From Cupriavidus sp. D39 (GTDB taxonomy: Bacteria; Pseudomonadota; Gammaproteobacteria; Burkholderiales; Burkholderiaceae), in contig NZ_JAPNLE010000009.1 in NCBI RefSeq assembly GCF_026627925.1, forward strand, positions 5,270,001 to 5,334,000: DNA of 64,000 nt, in the 5' to 3' direction. Both the position numbers and the translations under genes were made by a program. Below are positions 18,163-28,400 of the stretch, piece after piece; within the stretch, counting starts at the first letter, position 1; the number at the start of each line of letters is the position of its first letter. The notes beneath the pieces are model-generated. The model worked only from the letters and a program-made list of their open reading frames with translations. It was not told the origin of the DNA and did not search any database.

Positions 18163-19041
18163 TCATTTGCCGGATTCGGTTCTTGCCTCGAGTGCGTGGA
18201 CGACGGCCGCCATGTCGGACTGGCCGTGCCCCAGCGCCAGCGTCTCACCGAATAGCGCATAGCAGACATCCAGTAGCGGCGACGCGACCCCGGCTTCTCT
18301 GGCCGCTTCCACAATCAATCGATTGTCCTTCAGCACATTGGTGATCGACCCCTGGACATCGAAGTCACGCATCACCAGCTTAAGAATTTTCACGCGTGAG
18401 ATGCCGCTCGCCATCTGACCGGCGTCCACGATGGCGCGGAACTGCTGCATGTCCAGACCATGTCGCTCGGCAAAATGAGCCGCTTCCGCAAGGCCGGCGA
18501 CCGTGGTGATCAGAAACAGGTTCACCGCAAGCTTCATGAGGAGCCCGCTCGGAACCGGGCCGCACACCATCGTCTGATGGCACATTGGCTCGAGCAAGGA
18601 GCGGACGCTTTCGACGGCCGCGTCTTCACCCGCTAGCATCGCCACGAGGTGGCCCGCCTCGGCGGGCTTGCGCGAGCCCGAGACGGGCGCTTCCACGTAG
18701 CTGCCACCGGCGTTGCGAATGTCGGCTTCGAGTCCGCGCGAGTAGTCGGGCGAGGTGGTCCCCATGTGGACGATCGTGTGGTGCACAATGTTCGCGCTGA
18801 ACTGCGGCGTGCCGCGGGCGAGGACGGCGTCGATTGCGTCGCCGTCGGTCAGCATCAGGAATACTACGCGGGTGCGTTTAAATATCTCGTCAGGGTTCGT
18901 CACGACGGTTGCGCCCGCCGCTCGCAAAGACTCGCTCTTGTCAGCGGAGCGATTCCAGACAATGAGTTGCGTGCCTGCGCGGGCCAGATTGAGCGCCATT
19001 GGCTGCCCCATGACACCTAAGCCGATGAAACCGATGCACAT
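18163..19041 (-). CDS. NAD(P)-dependent beta-hydroxyacid dehydrogenase (3-hydroxyisobutyrate dehydrogenase family)
   Basis: A 292-residue member of the beta-hydroxyacid dehydrogenases. It shows the N-terminal cofactor motif [20 protein letters not shown], the substrate motif [14 protein letters not shown] and the catalytic Lys in [15 protein letters not shown] 19041 follows GAGGTG at six bases, so the longer open frame to 19338 is not used. It lies between the two TetR copies, downstream of a MaoC hydratase and a broken frame, as if left from a CoA-ester catabolic operon. Substrate unknown. Confidence 0.88.
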   Translation of the reverse strand: MCIGFIGLGVMGQPMALNLARAGTQLIVWNRSADKSESLRAAGATVVTNPDEIFKRTRVVFLMLTDGDAIDAVLARGTPQFSANIVHHTIVHMGTTSPDYSRGLEADIRNAGGSYVEAPVSGSRKPAEAGHLVAMLAGEDAAVESVRSLLEPMCHQTMVCGPVPSGLLMKLAVNLFLITTVAGLAEAAHFAERHGLDMQQFRAIVDAGQMASGISRVKILKLVMRDFDVQGSITNVLKDNRLIVEAAREAGVASPLLDVCYALFGETLALGHGQSDMAAVVHALEARTESGK

Positions 19042-19049
19042 ATTCACCT

Positions 19050-19319
19050 CTATCCCAAGGCGGTTGTTGCTTGTGGCGACACGGTCGAATTCGTTGCCGC
19101 GAACACCAAGAGCTGGTTTCGAATGTGGAGCATGCGGATATGAAGGCAGTATTTGATCGACGTTTCCTGCGTGACCTCGCCCTGGATGATGTCCCGGTGC
19201 TCGCCTGCTGCGGCAAAGAGCCGACATAGCGCGGCGACATGCCCGCGCTCGGCGCCACCCCTCGCGACGAAGGCGGCTAACGCGCTCGAAATCCTTTCGG
19301 TGCGTGTAATTTCCATCAT
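19050..19319 (-). pseudogene. Truncated unrecognised ORF ending in a TetR-start scar
   Basis: An open frame starting at [22 protein letters not shown], 34 bp downstream of the MaoC gene and with GGAGAA properly placed, suggests a real gene start. After about 58 codons it enters 25 bp (19125-19149) that match the beginning of the TetR genes with one mismatch, and the rest looks non-coding. I do not recognise the family. It is probably the 5' end of an operon gene cut by recombination. Confidence 0.4.
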
Positions 19320-19353
19320 GAGCATTCTTCTCCGGCAATCCCGCTTTGCGGTA

Positions 19354-19821
19354 TCAACACGAATGTTGTTTCCGGCGCAGCACGACCATGTTCACGACAT
19401 GCACCAGCACGGCCTCGTCGTCCTGGTTCAGGGTGGTCGTTCGGAGCTTGATCAGACCCTGCTCTGGACGCGACTTTGACGGTCGCACCTCGATCACCTC
19501 GCACTCGACGCGCAACTCGTCACCGGGGCGCACTGGCCGGGGCCAGCGGCACTCGTCGAGGCCAGCGCCGACGAAGCCGCCAGCCGGCTTGAGTTCGGTC
19601 TCAATCATCAACCGCATCGTCACGGCAGCGGTGTGCCAGCCGCTGGCAGCCAGTCCACCGAAAATCGAGCGGCGCGCCGCCGCCTCATCGAGGTGGAAGG
19701 GCTGTGGATCGAATTCGGCAGCGAACGCGAGGACCCGCTCCTTGTCGATGCGCAGCCGCCCTGAACCGAACGTCTGCCCCACTGCAAAATCTTCTAGATA
19801 GCGCTCGCTCAACTGATTCAT
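19354..19821 (-). CDS. MaoC-like dehydratase/hydratase
   Basis: A 155-residue single-hotdog protein. It carries the hydratase-2 motif with the catalytic Asp and His as EFDPQPFHLDEAAA, and the RPVRPGDELRVECEV strand typical of MaoC proteins. Such enzymes hydrate enoyl-CoA or dehydrate hydroxyacyl-CoA esters. It starts 15 bp after the end of a thiolase fragment, consistent with an original CoA-thioester operon. The start was taken as ATG 19821 by homology. Confidence 0.85.
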   Translation of the reverse strand: MNQLSERYLEDFAVGQTFGSGRLRIDKERVLAFAAEFDPQPFHLDEAAARRSIFGGLAASGWHTAAVTMRLMIETELKPAGGFVGAGLDECRWPRPVRPGDELRVECEVIEVRPSKSRPEQGLIKLRTTTLNQDDEAVLVHVVNMVVLRRKQHSC

Positions 19822-19836
19822 GATTCAGTCCCAGCT

Positions 19837-20030
19837 TTACGCAATGGTTTCGAGCGCGAGCGGGATGTCTTCACTGACGCCGATGCACAAGGTGACGATG
19901 CCCCGTTCGAAACCATCACGGCGCATCGAATGAATGAGGCGGGTGGTGAGCACGGCCTCTGTTGCCCCGATCGGGTGGCCACGGGCGATGGCGCCGCCTT
20001 CGACATTGACGATGTCCTGGGACAGCCCGA
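19837..20030 (-). pseudogene. C-terminal scrap of an acetyl-CoA acetyltransferase (thiolase)
   Basis: About 64 codons reading LSQDIVNVEGGAIARGHPIG through VTLCIGVSEDIPLALETIA match the last part of a thiolase, including the active-site GHPIG His and CIG Cys. The usual GHPIGATGA is changed to GATEA and CIGGGQG to CIGVSED, so even the surviving part is altered. The 5' side stops at the left edge of repeat copy 2, where the first codons of the MDR gene are joined out of frame. This marks a recombination junction near 20024-20030. Confidence 0.75.
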
Positions 20031-20765
20031 GAAAGTCTCCGCCTCGATCGCACGCATCGTCATCTTCCTGTAAAGTTACGGACCTGTACGTTACTTTGAT
20101 ATTAGGAACAGGTCTGTTACTTTGTCAAGCGGGAAATCGGAACGAGTGCGGAACGAGTGGAGCATGCGGATATGACGGCAGGAACCCGGCCCCGGCGGGG
20201 AGCCCCGCCAAAGGGCGAAGCGAGCGCGCGCGAGCGCATCCTCGCGACGGCAAGCGAATTGTTTTACCGCGAGGGCATTCGCGCCATCGGGGTCGACACG
20301 GTCGTCGAGCGATCCGGGGTGTCGAAGACGAGCCTCTATCGCCTGTTTGAATCCAAGGACGCTTTGATCGCCGCCTTCGCTGCCGAACAGGATCGGTTGT
20401 TCTGGGCGCGGTGGGATCGCATTGAAGAGCAGCACGCTGATGACCCGCGCGCTTTGCTGGAGGCGCTGCTATCCGGGATCGCAGAGCGGATCGGACTCCC
20501 CGCCTTTCGGGGCTGTCCGTTCCTCAACCTGGCGACGGAGTTTCCCGACGACAACCATCCTGGCCGGGTCGTCGCCCGGGGCAACAAGGAGGAAATGCGG
20601 GCGAGGCTCGCGACCATAGTGGCCAGGCTTGGCGCCAGTGATCCCGACCGAACTGCATTTCAGATAACGCTGCTCATCAACGGCGCGTACGTCAGCGGCC
20701 TCATGGCAGAACCGGCTGATCTGAGGGGCGACCTCGTCGATGCCGCCATGAAGTTGTTGGCCTAG
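20024..20765. repeat. 743-bp direct repeat, copy 2
   Basis: Second copy of the block at 17202-17943: the first dozen codons of the MDR gene, operator and TetR gene. Here the MDR coding sequence is cut after about MRAIEAETFSG and replaced by thiolase sequence, so copy 2 is the derived one and copy 1 the parental arrangement. Confidence 0.88.
20172..20765 (+). CDS. TetR/AcrR-family regulator, copy 2
   Basis: Near-identical paralogue of the TetR at 17350; it differs at about five residues (for example Val to Ala after GE, Arg-Val to Trp-Ala in the RLF..RWD segment, Gln to Arg and Gly to Asp later). The DNA-binding helices are unchanged, so both proteins should bind the same operator. The gene it faces is a destroyed MDR/thiolase junction, so this copy now has no intact divergent target. 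Confidence 0.88.
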   Translation: MTAGTRPRRGAPPKGEASARERILATASELFYREGIRAIGVDTVVERSGVSKTSLYRLFESKDALIAAFAAEQDRLFWARWDRIEEQHADDPRALLEALLSGIAERIGLPAFRGCPFLNLATEFPDDNHPGRVVARGNKEEMRARLATIVARLGASDPDRTAFQITLLINGAYVSGLMAEPADLRGDLVDAAMKLLA

Positions 20766-20878
20766 TGGTTTGCCGACTTTGCATGGATGCGATCCAGGCC
20801 AATATCAACGGTTCATCAGACTTTCGTGTGGGTCCTCCATCCGAGCGAGAGCGACACGATGCAATGCGCTGGTTTGCT

Positions 20879-21003
20879 CCCCTCTCCCATGAAATGGGAG
20901 AGGGGCCGAGGGAGAGGGTGGGCGCTAGCTCAAGGTGAAGCGCCTCGCTCTTGCGGATGCCCGCCCTCTCCCCCAACCCCTCTCCCGCTGCGCGGGAGAG
21001 GGG
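20879..21003. repeat. REPIN-like doublet of G/C-rich hairpins
   Basis: Two perfect 12-bp hairpins, CCCCTCTCCCAT...ATGGGAGAGGGG at 20879-20905 and CCCCTCTCCCGC...GCGGGAGAGGGG at 20977-21003, lie in inverted relation with a further pairing arm (GGGAGAGGG with CCCTCTCCC) between. This is the layout of paired REP sequences. It fills the 470-bp gap between the TetR copy and the amidohydrolase; nothing else is seen in that gap. Confidence 0.7.
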
Positions 21004-21234
21004 AGCTACACCTGCGCGAGATTGCACGCGAGCGCTCTTGCTACCCCTGCGCCGGACTTCACCCGGCGACCCACACAGAAGTCTGAAGAACCATACCAAC
21101 TTGTCGATCGATCTTTTGCCATCTCCGTTACGTGACGGCTGCGGCCGGACCTGGAAGCCGGAACCGGTCGTGCCCCATAACAGCCTCTCGGGCAGACGAG
21201 ATCAACCCGACCATCATCTGCCCGGCAATCACGC

Positions 21235-22626
21235 TTATCGCTGTGCCATGGTCATATAGTCGACCGTCAAACCAGCCAACGCCCTAACCCCATTCACCAG
21301 CGCCGGCTCATCCACGTAGAACTCCGGCGAGTGATTGGACGGCGCCTTGTTTACGTCCGTGCCCTTGGGCGTGACGCCAAGATTGAAGAACAGGCCCGGC
21401 ACGTTCTCCTGGTAGAAGGAGAAGTCCTCCGAGGCGGTGGCCTTGGGCGCGATCATCCAGTTGCCGTCGCCGGCCACGCGCTTGAGGGTGGGGGCCATCT
21501 TGTCGGTCAGCGCGGGCTGGTTGACGGTGGCGTTGTAGAGTTCCACCACCTTGAAGGTGGCCTCGGCGCCGGCGCTGCTGGCGATGGCCTCGGTGGTGCG
21601 CTTCATGCGGGCGTGGATGTCCTTCTTCATGCCTTCGTCGTAGGTGCGCACCGTGCCCATCATCTCGACCTTCTCCGGCACGATGTTCATGCGGTTTCCG
21701 CCGTGGATGGTGCCGACCGTGATCACCGACGGCTCCAGCATGGCGTTGACCTGGCGGCTCTGGATGGTCTGCAGGCCCATGACGATCTGCGAGGCCACCA
21801 CGATCGGGTCGATGCCGCCCCAGGGGCGCGCACCGTGGGTCTGGCGGCCTTTGACGTCGATCCAGAACTGGTCGGCGGCGGCCATCGACGGGCCGCTGCG
21901 CCAGGCCAGCTTGCCCGACTCGATGCCGCTGCTCACGTGCAGGCCGAAGATGGCATCCACCTTGGGATTGTCCAGCACGCCCTCGGCCACCATCTGCTTG
22001 GCGCCCCACATATTGCTGCCGTTGGGCTCGAAGTCCGCCGGGCTTTCCTCGGCCGGCTGGAAGATGAACTTGACCGTGCCGGGCAGCTGGTCCTTCATGC
22101 CGGCCAGCACCTCGGCCGTGGCCATCAGGATGGCGACATGGGTGTCATGCCCGCAGGCGTGCATCACGTCCACTTCCTTGCCCAGGTACTGGCCGCGGGC
22201 CTTGGAGGCGAAGGGCACGTCCACGCGCTCCTTGACCGGCAAGGCATCCATATCGGCGCGCAGCGCCACCACCGGGCCCGGCTTGCCGCCCTTGAGCACG
22301 CCCACCACGCCGGTCTTGGCGACCCCCGTCTTTACTTCCATGCCGAGCTTGCGCAGGTGGTCCGCCACCAGCTTGGAGGTGCGGACCTCGTAGTTGCCTA
22401 GTTCGGGATGCTGGTGGATGTCGCGGCGCCAGGCGATCAGCTGCGCCTCCACGGCCTTGGCGCGGGTATCGATCTGCGCCTGCAGGCTTTCGCTGCCGGC
22501 GGCTTGTGCCCGCGCGGCGGCGGGTGCCAGGCACAGCAGGCCGGCGGCCAGCGCGAGCGCGGACACGCCGGCACGCAAGGCGGACGGGGGGCAAGCATGG
22601 AAACGATGGGCTTTGGGTGCTGCCAT
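21235..22626 (-). CDS. Exported M20-family amidohydrolase (hippurate hydrolase-like)
   Basis: A 463-residue zinc peptidase-like amidohydrolase with an N-terminal signal peptide (AGVSALALAAGLLCLAPAAARAQA), so probably periplasmic. Family features include WRRDIHQHPELG, the metal motif MHACGHDTHVA, the EESPADFEPNG region with the catalytic Glu, and the dimerisation-domain sequence QTHGARPWGGIDP. It would remove an acyl group from an N-acylamino acid or an indole-acetyl conjugate. It follows an MHS-family transporter gene by 54 bp in the same direction, so uptake and hydrolysis may be linked. Confidence 0.85.
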   Translation of the reverse strand: MAAPKAHRFHACPPSALRAGVSALALAAGLLCLAPAAARAQAAGSESLQAQIDTRAKAVEAQLIAWRRDIHQHPELGNYEVRTSKLVADHLRKLGMEVKTGVAKTGVVGVLKGGKPGPVVALRADMDALPVKERVDVPFASKARGQYLGKEVDVMHACGHDTHVAILMATAEVLAGMKDQLPGTVKFIFQPAEESPADFEPNGSNMWGAKQMVAEGVLDNPKVDAIFGLHVSSGIESGKLAWRSGPSMAAADQFWIDVKGRQTHGARPWGGIDPIVVASQIVMGLQTIQSRQVNAMLEPSVITVGTIHGGNRMNIVPEKVEMMGTVRTYDEGMKKDIHARMKRTTEAIASSAGAEATFKVVELYNATVNQPALTDKMAPTLKRVAGDGNWMIAPKATASEDFSFYQENVPGLFFNLGVTPKGTDVNKAPSNHSPEFYVDEPALVNGVRALAGLTVDYMTMAQR

Positions 22627-22680
22627 AAAGACTCTCCTCTTGGTTTTTCTTCGTGTTGGAAGCTGGGTTGCGCCTGGCCC

Positions 22681-23985
22681 TCAGCGGATGCCGAGCCGGG
22701 CTCGTGTCTGGCCCAGCGCCACCAGGCTGATCACCGCGCACGCCATCAGGTAGAAGCTCGGCGCCAGCTTGCTGCCGGTGGCGCCGATCAGCCAGGTCAG
22801 GATGAACGGCGCGAAGCCGCCAAACAGCGTCACCGCGATGTTGTACGAGAGCGAGAGGCCCGTGGTGCGCGTCTTGACCGGGAAGATCTCCGACGCTAGC
22901 GCCGGCAGCGCGCCAAAGTACAGCGTCATCATCAGCCCCAGCACCACCTGCACCGCCAGCATCACGCCGAAGCCGGGGTAGTGGCTGAGCAGCCAGAACA
23001 GCGGCCAGATCGACACCAGCAACAGCAGCGCCGCAAGGCGCATGGGCGGGATGCGGCCATAGCGATCGGACCAGTGCCCGACCAGCGGGGCGAACAGCAT
23101 CTGCACCACGCCCGTGGCCAGCGTGGCGGCGAACGCCGCCGAGGGCGGCAGGCCGAGCTGCTTGACCGCATAGGTGGGCATGTACAGCACCAGGTACGTC
23201 GACACCGTGGCCACGATCACCACGCCCATGGCCAGCAGCAGGCGCACCTTCTGATGGCTGAGCGTGTCGCGCAGCGGCGTCTCGGTGGTCTCGGCCTGGA
23301 GGAACTCGGGCGTTTCGTCGACGTGGCGGCGGATGTAGTAGGCCACCGGGCCGATCAGCAGGCCGAACAGGAAGGGCACGCGCCAGCCCCAGGATTGCAT
23401 CTGCTCGGGCGTGAGCGTGGTGGTGAGCACCGCGCCAAAGCCCGCGGCAAGCAGGGTGGTCAGGCCCTGGCTGGCAACCTGGAAGCTGGAGTAAAAGCCG
23501 CGGCGGTTGGGCGCATGCTCGGCGAGAAAGGCGGTGGCGCTGCCGAATTCGCCGCCTGCCGAGAAGCCCTGGATCATGCGCGCCAGCACGATGCCGATGG
23601 GCGCCATGACGCCGATCGCGGCATAGGTGGGCAGCAGCGCAATGATCAGCGTGCCCACCATCATCAGCAGGATGGAGAGCGTCAGCGCGGCGCGCCGTCC
23701 CTTGCGGTCGGCATAGACGCCGATCACGATGGCGCCCAGCGGGCGCATGAAGAACGACACGCCGAAGGTGCCGAGCGTCAGCAGCAACGAGGTGTTCGCA
23801 TCGTGGTTGGGAAAGAACAGCGCGGAGATGGTGACGGCGAAAAAGCCGTAGACGACCAGGTCGAACCACTCCAAGGCATTGCCGATCGAGGCCGAGATCA
23901 CCGCGCGCCAGGGGTGGCGCGTGGCGGGCGCCGCCGATTCCGCCGCGCCGCTGTTGCTGGTACCGCTTGCCGATACTGCTGTCAT
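22681..23985 (-). CDS. MFS transporter, metabolite:H+ symporter (MHS) family
   Basis: A 434-residue, 12-helix permease. MHS hallmarks are the FDLVVYGFFAVTISALFF first helix, the loop RPLGAIVIGVYADRKGRR between helices 2 and 3, and GEFGSATAFLAEHAPNRRG. Relatives import citrate, proline/betaine, shikimate or dicarboxylates with protons. Together with the following exported amidohydrolase it probably forms a two-gene operon for an N-acylated compound. Confidence 0.85.
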   Translation of the reverse strand: MTAVSASGTSNSGAAESAAPATRHPWRAVISASIGNALEWFDLVVYGFFAVTISALFFPNHDANTSLLLTLGTFGVSFFMRPLGAIVIGVYADRKGRRAALTLSILLMMVGTLIIALLPTYAAIGVMAPIGIVLARMIQGFSAGGEFGSATAFLAEHAPNRRGFYSSFQVASQGLTTLLAAGFGAVLTTTLTPEQMQSWGWRVPFLFGLLIGPVAYYIRRHVDETPEFLQAETTETPLRDTLSHQKVRLLLAMGVVIVATVSTYLVLYMPTYAVKQLGLPPSAAFAATLATGVVQMLFAPLVGHWSDRYGRIPPMRLAALLLLVSIWPLFWLLSHYPGFGVMLAVQVVLGLMMTLYFGALPALASEIFPVKTRTTGLSLSYNIAVTLFGGFAPFILTWLIGATGSKLAPSFYLMACAVISLVALGQTRARLGIR

Positions 23986-24063
23986 GGTGTCTCCCTGTTA
24001 TTTTTGGACATGACGCAACGGCCGGCCCGCCTTGGCGGCGGCCCGGCTACAACGGAAAACGGC

Positions 24064-25268
24064 TTAGTTCGCGCGCAGGCTGTCGACCACCTTGTGCAGG
24101 AAGGCCTCGCAGGCGGCGAGCTGGTCGAGCGCGACGTACTCGTCGGGCTTGTGGGCCTGCTCGATATCGCCGGGGCCGCACACCACGGCCGGGATGCCGG
24201 CGCGCTGGAACAGGCCGGCCTCGGTGCCGTAGGCGACCTTGTTGACGTCGCGGTCGGCGGTCAGCGCGCGCACCAGTTGCGTGATGGCGGCCTGCTCTGC
24301 CACGTCGAGCGAGGGCGCGGCGGCGATCTTGTTGATGGTCAGGCCCGCGTCGGCATGCTCGGCGCGCATCTTCGGCAGCAGCACGTCGTTGGCGTAGCCC
24401 TGGATGCGGGCGAAGATGGCATCCGGATCGACACCCGGCAGGTTGCGGAATTCGAACACGAACTCGCACAGCGCCGGGATGGTGTTGAGCGCGATGCCGC
24501 CGTGGATGGTGCCGGTCTGGGCCGTGGTGAAGGGCACGTCGAAGTCGCGGTCGTAGGGCCCGTTGGCCTTGAACTCGTCGGCGATGTCGCGGATATGGCA
24601 GATCAGGCGGGCGGCGTATTCGATGGCGTTGACGCCCTTGGGCGTGAGCGAGGAATGCGCGGCCTGGCCCTTGACGCAGCAGCGGTAGGCATTGATGCCC
24701 TTGTGCGCCACGATCACGCGCATGCTGGTGGGCTCGCCGACGATGCAGCCGGCCGGGGTCACGCCGCGCTCGCGCAGCTCCGCCAGCAGGTAGGGGCGCC
24801 CATGCAGCCGATCTCTTCATCGAAGGACAGCGCATAGTGCACCGGCTCGCGCAGCTTGGCCTCAAGCAGCGTGGGCAGCAGCGCCAGGCTGGTGCCGATA
24901 AAGCCCTTCATGTCGCAGGTGCCGCGCCCATACAGGCGGCCATCGCGGATCACCGGCTTGAACGGGTCGGTGGTCCAGTTCTGGCCATCCACCGGCACCA
25001 CATCGGTGTGGCCCGACAGCACGATGCCGCCATCGGTGCTGCCGTCGGCGGCGGGCACGGTGACGAACAGGTTGGCCTTGTCGCCCTGCGGGTTGTAGCT
25101 CAGGTGGGGGCGCAGGCCCTTGGCCAGGAAATGATCGCGCACCGCTTCGATCAGGCCGAGGTTGGAGTGGCGGCTGGTGGTGTCGTAGCTGACCAGGCGC
25201 TGGGTCCAGTCGAGCGCGCTGCCGCGGGTTGCGGCATCGGCAGGCTTGCTGAGGGTATCGGCTTGCAT
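24064..25268 (-). CDS. argE: Acetylornithine deacetylase ArgE (frameshifted)
   Basis: A 401-residue M20 metallo-deacylase after repair; it converts N-acetylornithine to ornithine in arginine synthesis. Features are [26 protein letters not shown], the catalytic [27 protein letters not shown] and a C-terminal YGTEAGLFQ segment with a metal ligand nearby. The frame breaks in the G run at 24793-24796; one additional base joins [15 protein letters not shown] to [10 protein letters not shown] and [10 protein letters not shown]. As this is usually a functional gene, the break is most likely sequencing error. Start ATG 25268. Confidence 0.85.
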
Positions 25269-25405
25269 GGCTTGGGGCCTTTGGCTTTTGGTAACGTGTT
25301 AAGTAAATGATGCTACACCGTGCCGGCCCGCGGGTCCATGCACGGTGCACCATCGGGGCCCGCCGCGGCGGCGGCGCGCCGCGAACGGGATCCGTTGCGC
25401 AAGGA

Positions 25406-28400
25406 TCAGGCCAGTTGGCGCAGGGTGTGCTTGATGGTCTGCGCGCGCACCGCCACATCCGGCATCTTGGCCTCGATGCGCAGCTTGTCCTGGCCGGCCA
25501 GCTTGATATGGCGATTCTTCTGCACCAGCTCGATGATCTTCATCGCGTCGATCGGCGGGTTGGGCAGGAACTGCATGCTGATGGCCGCGTCGTTGGCGTC
25601 GATCTTGCGCACGCCCAGGGGCACCGCGGCAATGCGCAGGCGGTGCGTTTCGATCAACGCTTGCGCCTGCGGCGGCAAGCGGCCGAAGCGGTCGATCAGC
25701 TCTTCCTGGATATCGTCCACGCGGTCTGCGGTTTCACAATTGGCCAGGCGTTTGTACAGTGAGAGCCGCTCGTGCACGTCGGTGCAATAGTCGCTGGGCA
25801 GCAGGGCCGGAGTGCCCAGGTTGATTTCCGTGGTCACGGCCAGCGGCGCCATCAGGTCGGGCTCCTTGCCGGCCTTGAGCGACTTGACGGCGGCGTTGAG
25901 CATGTCGGAGTAGAGCTGGAAGCCGATCTCATGGATCTCGCCCGATTGCTTGTCGCCGAGCACTTCGCCCGCGCCGCGGATTTCCAGGTCGTGCATGGCC
26001 AGGTAGAAGCCCGAGCCCAGTTCCTCCATTTGCTGGATGGCTTCGAGCCGGCGCTGCGCGAGCTTGCTCAGGCCTTCCACGTCGTGCACCAGCATGTAGG
26101 CATAGGCTTGGTGGTGCGAGCGCCCGACGCGCCCGCGCAGCTGGTGCAGCTGCGCCAGCCCGAACTTGTCGGAGCGGTGGATCAGGATGGTGTTGGCGGT
26201 CGGCACGTCGATGCCGGTCTCGATGATGGTGGTGCACAGCAGGATGTTGTCGCGCCGCGCCACGAAGTCGCGCATCACGCGCTCCAGCTCGCGCTCGTGC
26301 ATCTGTCCGTGCGCCACCGCGATGCGCGCCTCCGGCACCAGCTCGGCGAGCTTGGCGCGCTTGTTCTCGATGGTGTCGACCTCGTTGTGCAGGAAGTAGA
26401 CCTGCCCGCCGCGCTTGAGCTCGCGCAGGATGGCCTCGCGCACCACGCCGTCTTCCTCGCGCCGCACGAAGGTCTTGATGGCCAGGCGCTTTTGCGGCGC
26501 GGTAGCGATCACCGAGAAGTCGCGCAGGCCTTCGAGCGCCATGCCCAGCGTGCGGGGAATCGGCGTGGCGGTCAGCGTGAGCACGTCGACCTCGGCGCGC
26601 AAGGTCTTCAGCATTTCCTTCTGGCGCACGCCAAAGCGGTGTTCCTCATCGATGACGACCAGCCCGAGGCGCTGGAACTTGACGTCGTCCGACAGCATCT
26701 TGTGGGTGCCGATCACGATGTCGGCGGTGCCGTCGTTGATCTGCTTGATGGCGCCGTCGATCTCCTTCTTGGTCTTGAAGCGCGACAGCTCCACGATGCG
26801 CACCGGCCATTCGGCGAAGCGGTCGGATAGATTCTGGAAATGCTGCTCGGCCAGCAGCGTGGTGGGCGCCAGGATGGCCACCTGCTTGCCGCCCATCACG
26901 GCCACGAAGGCAGCGCGCAGCGCGACCTCGGTCTTGCCGAAGCCCACGTCGCCGCACACCAGGCGGTCCATCGGCTTGCCCGAGGTCATGTCGGCGATCA
27001 CCGCGGCAATGGCCGCGGCCTGGTCCGGCGTTTCCTCGAAGCCGAAGCTCTCGGCAAACTTCTCGTAGTCCTTGGGCGTGAGCTCGAAGGCATGGCCCTG
27101 GCGCAAGGCACGGCGCGCGTACAGGTTGAGCAGTTCGGCGGCGGTGTCGCGGATCTGCTGTGCGGCTTTGCGCTTGGCGCGGTCCCACTGGCCGGAGCCG
27201 AGCTGGTGCAGCGGCGCGGTGTCCGGGTCGGCGCCGGAGTAGCGCGAGATCACGTGCAACTGGTGCACCGGCACGTAGAGCTTGCTGCCTTTCTCATAGT
27301 CCAGGTGCAGGAACTCCTCCTCGCCCTGGCCCAGGTCCAGCGAGACCAGGCCTTGGTAGCGGCCGATGCCGTGCTCGCTGTGCACCACCGGATCACCGAT
27401 CTTGAGCTCGGCCAGGTCGCGCACCATCGAGTCGACGGCGCTGGCCTGCTCCTGCTTGCGCCGGCCGGTGCGGCGCGCGGTGCCGGCATACAGCTCGGCC
27501 TCGGTGACAAAGTCCAGCGGCTGGCCGCCGTCCACCGCGGGCAGCGCGAAGCCGCTTTGCAGCGGCGCCACCGCGATGGAGAAATGCGACTCGCCCGCCA
27601 GGAAGGCGGCGAAATCATCGATCGGCTGCGGGCGCAGCCCGCTCTCGCCGAACAGTTGCAGCAGGGTCTCGCGCCGGCCGGCGGAGTCCGCGCACATCAG
27701 CACGCGCCGGTCTTTTTCAGCAGCAAGGCTTCCAGGTTGACCAGCGGATCTTCCGCGCGCCGGTTGACCGAGACATCGGGCAGCGACTCGGCCAGCGGCA
27801 CGGTGTCGCCGGTAGCGGTGGCCTGCAGCACCAGCCGCGCGAGCGGCTTGGCGCCGGCAAAGAACTGCTCTTCCGACAGGAACAGCGCGGCGGGCGGCAG
27901 CAGCGGCCGCTCGCGGTCATGGCGCATGAAGTTGTAGCGCTGCGTGGTGTCGGCCCAGAAGCGGCGGATGGCCTCTGGCACATCGCCGTCAAAGGCGAGC
28001 TGGCTGTTGGCGGGCAGGTAATCGAAGACGGTTGCCGAGCTCTCAAAGAACAGCGGCAGGTAGTACTCGATGCCGGCCGACGGCACGCCATTGCCAATGT
28101 CCTTGTAGATCGTCGATTTGCTCGGATCGCCTTCGAACAGTTCGCGCCAGCGACCACGAAACGCGGTGCGCGCGCCTTCGTCGAGCGGGAACTCGCGGCC
28201 CGGCAGCAAGCGCACTTCCTTCACGGGGTACAGGCTGCGCTGCGTATCGGGATCGAACGCGCGGATGGTTTCGATCTCTTCGCCGAACAGGTCGATCCGG
28301 TACGGCAGCGGCGAGCCCATCGGGAACAGGTCGATCAGCCCGCCACGCACGCTGTACTCGCCTGGCCGCATCACGGCGCTGACATGCTCGTAGCCGGCCA

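Noticed and set aside
20701..21099. A minus-strand open frame across the hairpin repeats
   Set aside because: The peptide (RAAGEGLGERA-like) comes from the repeat sequence itself, a common false gene call.
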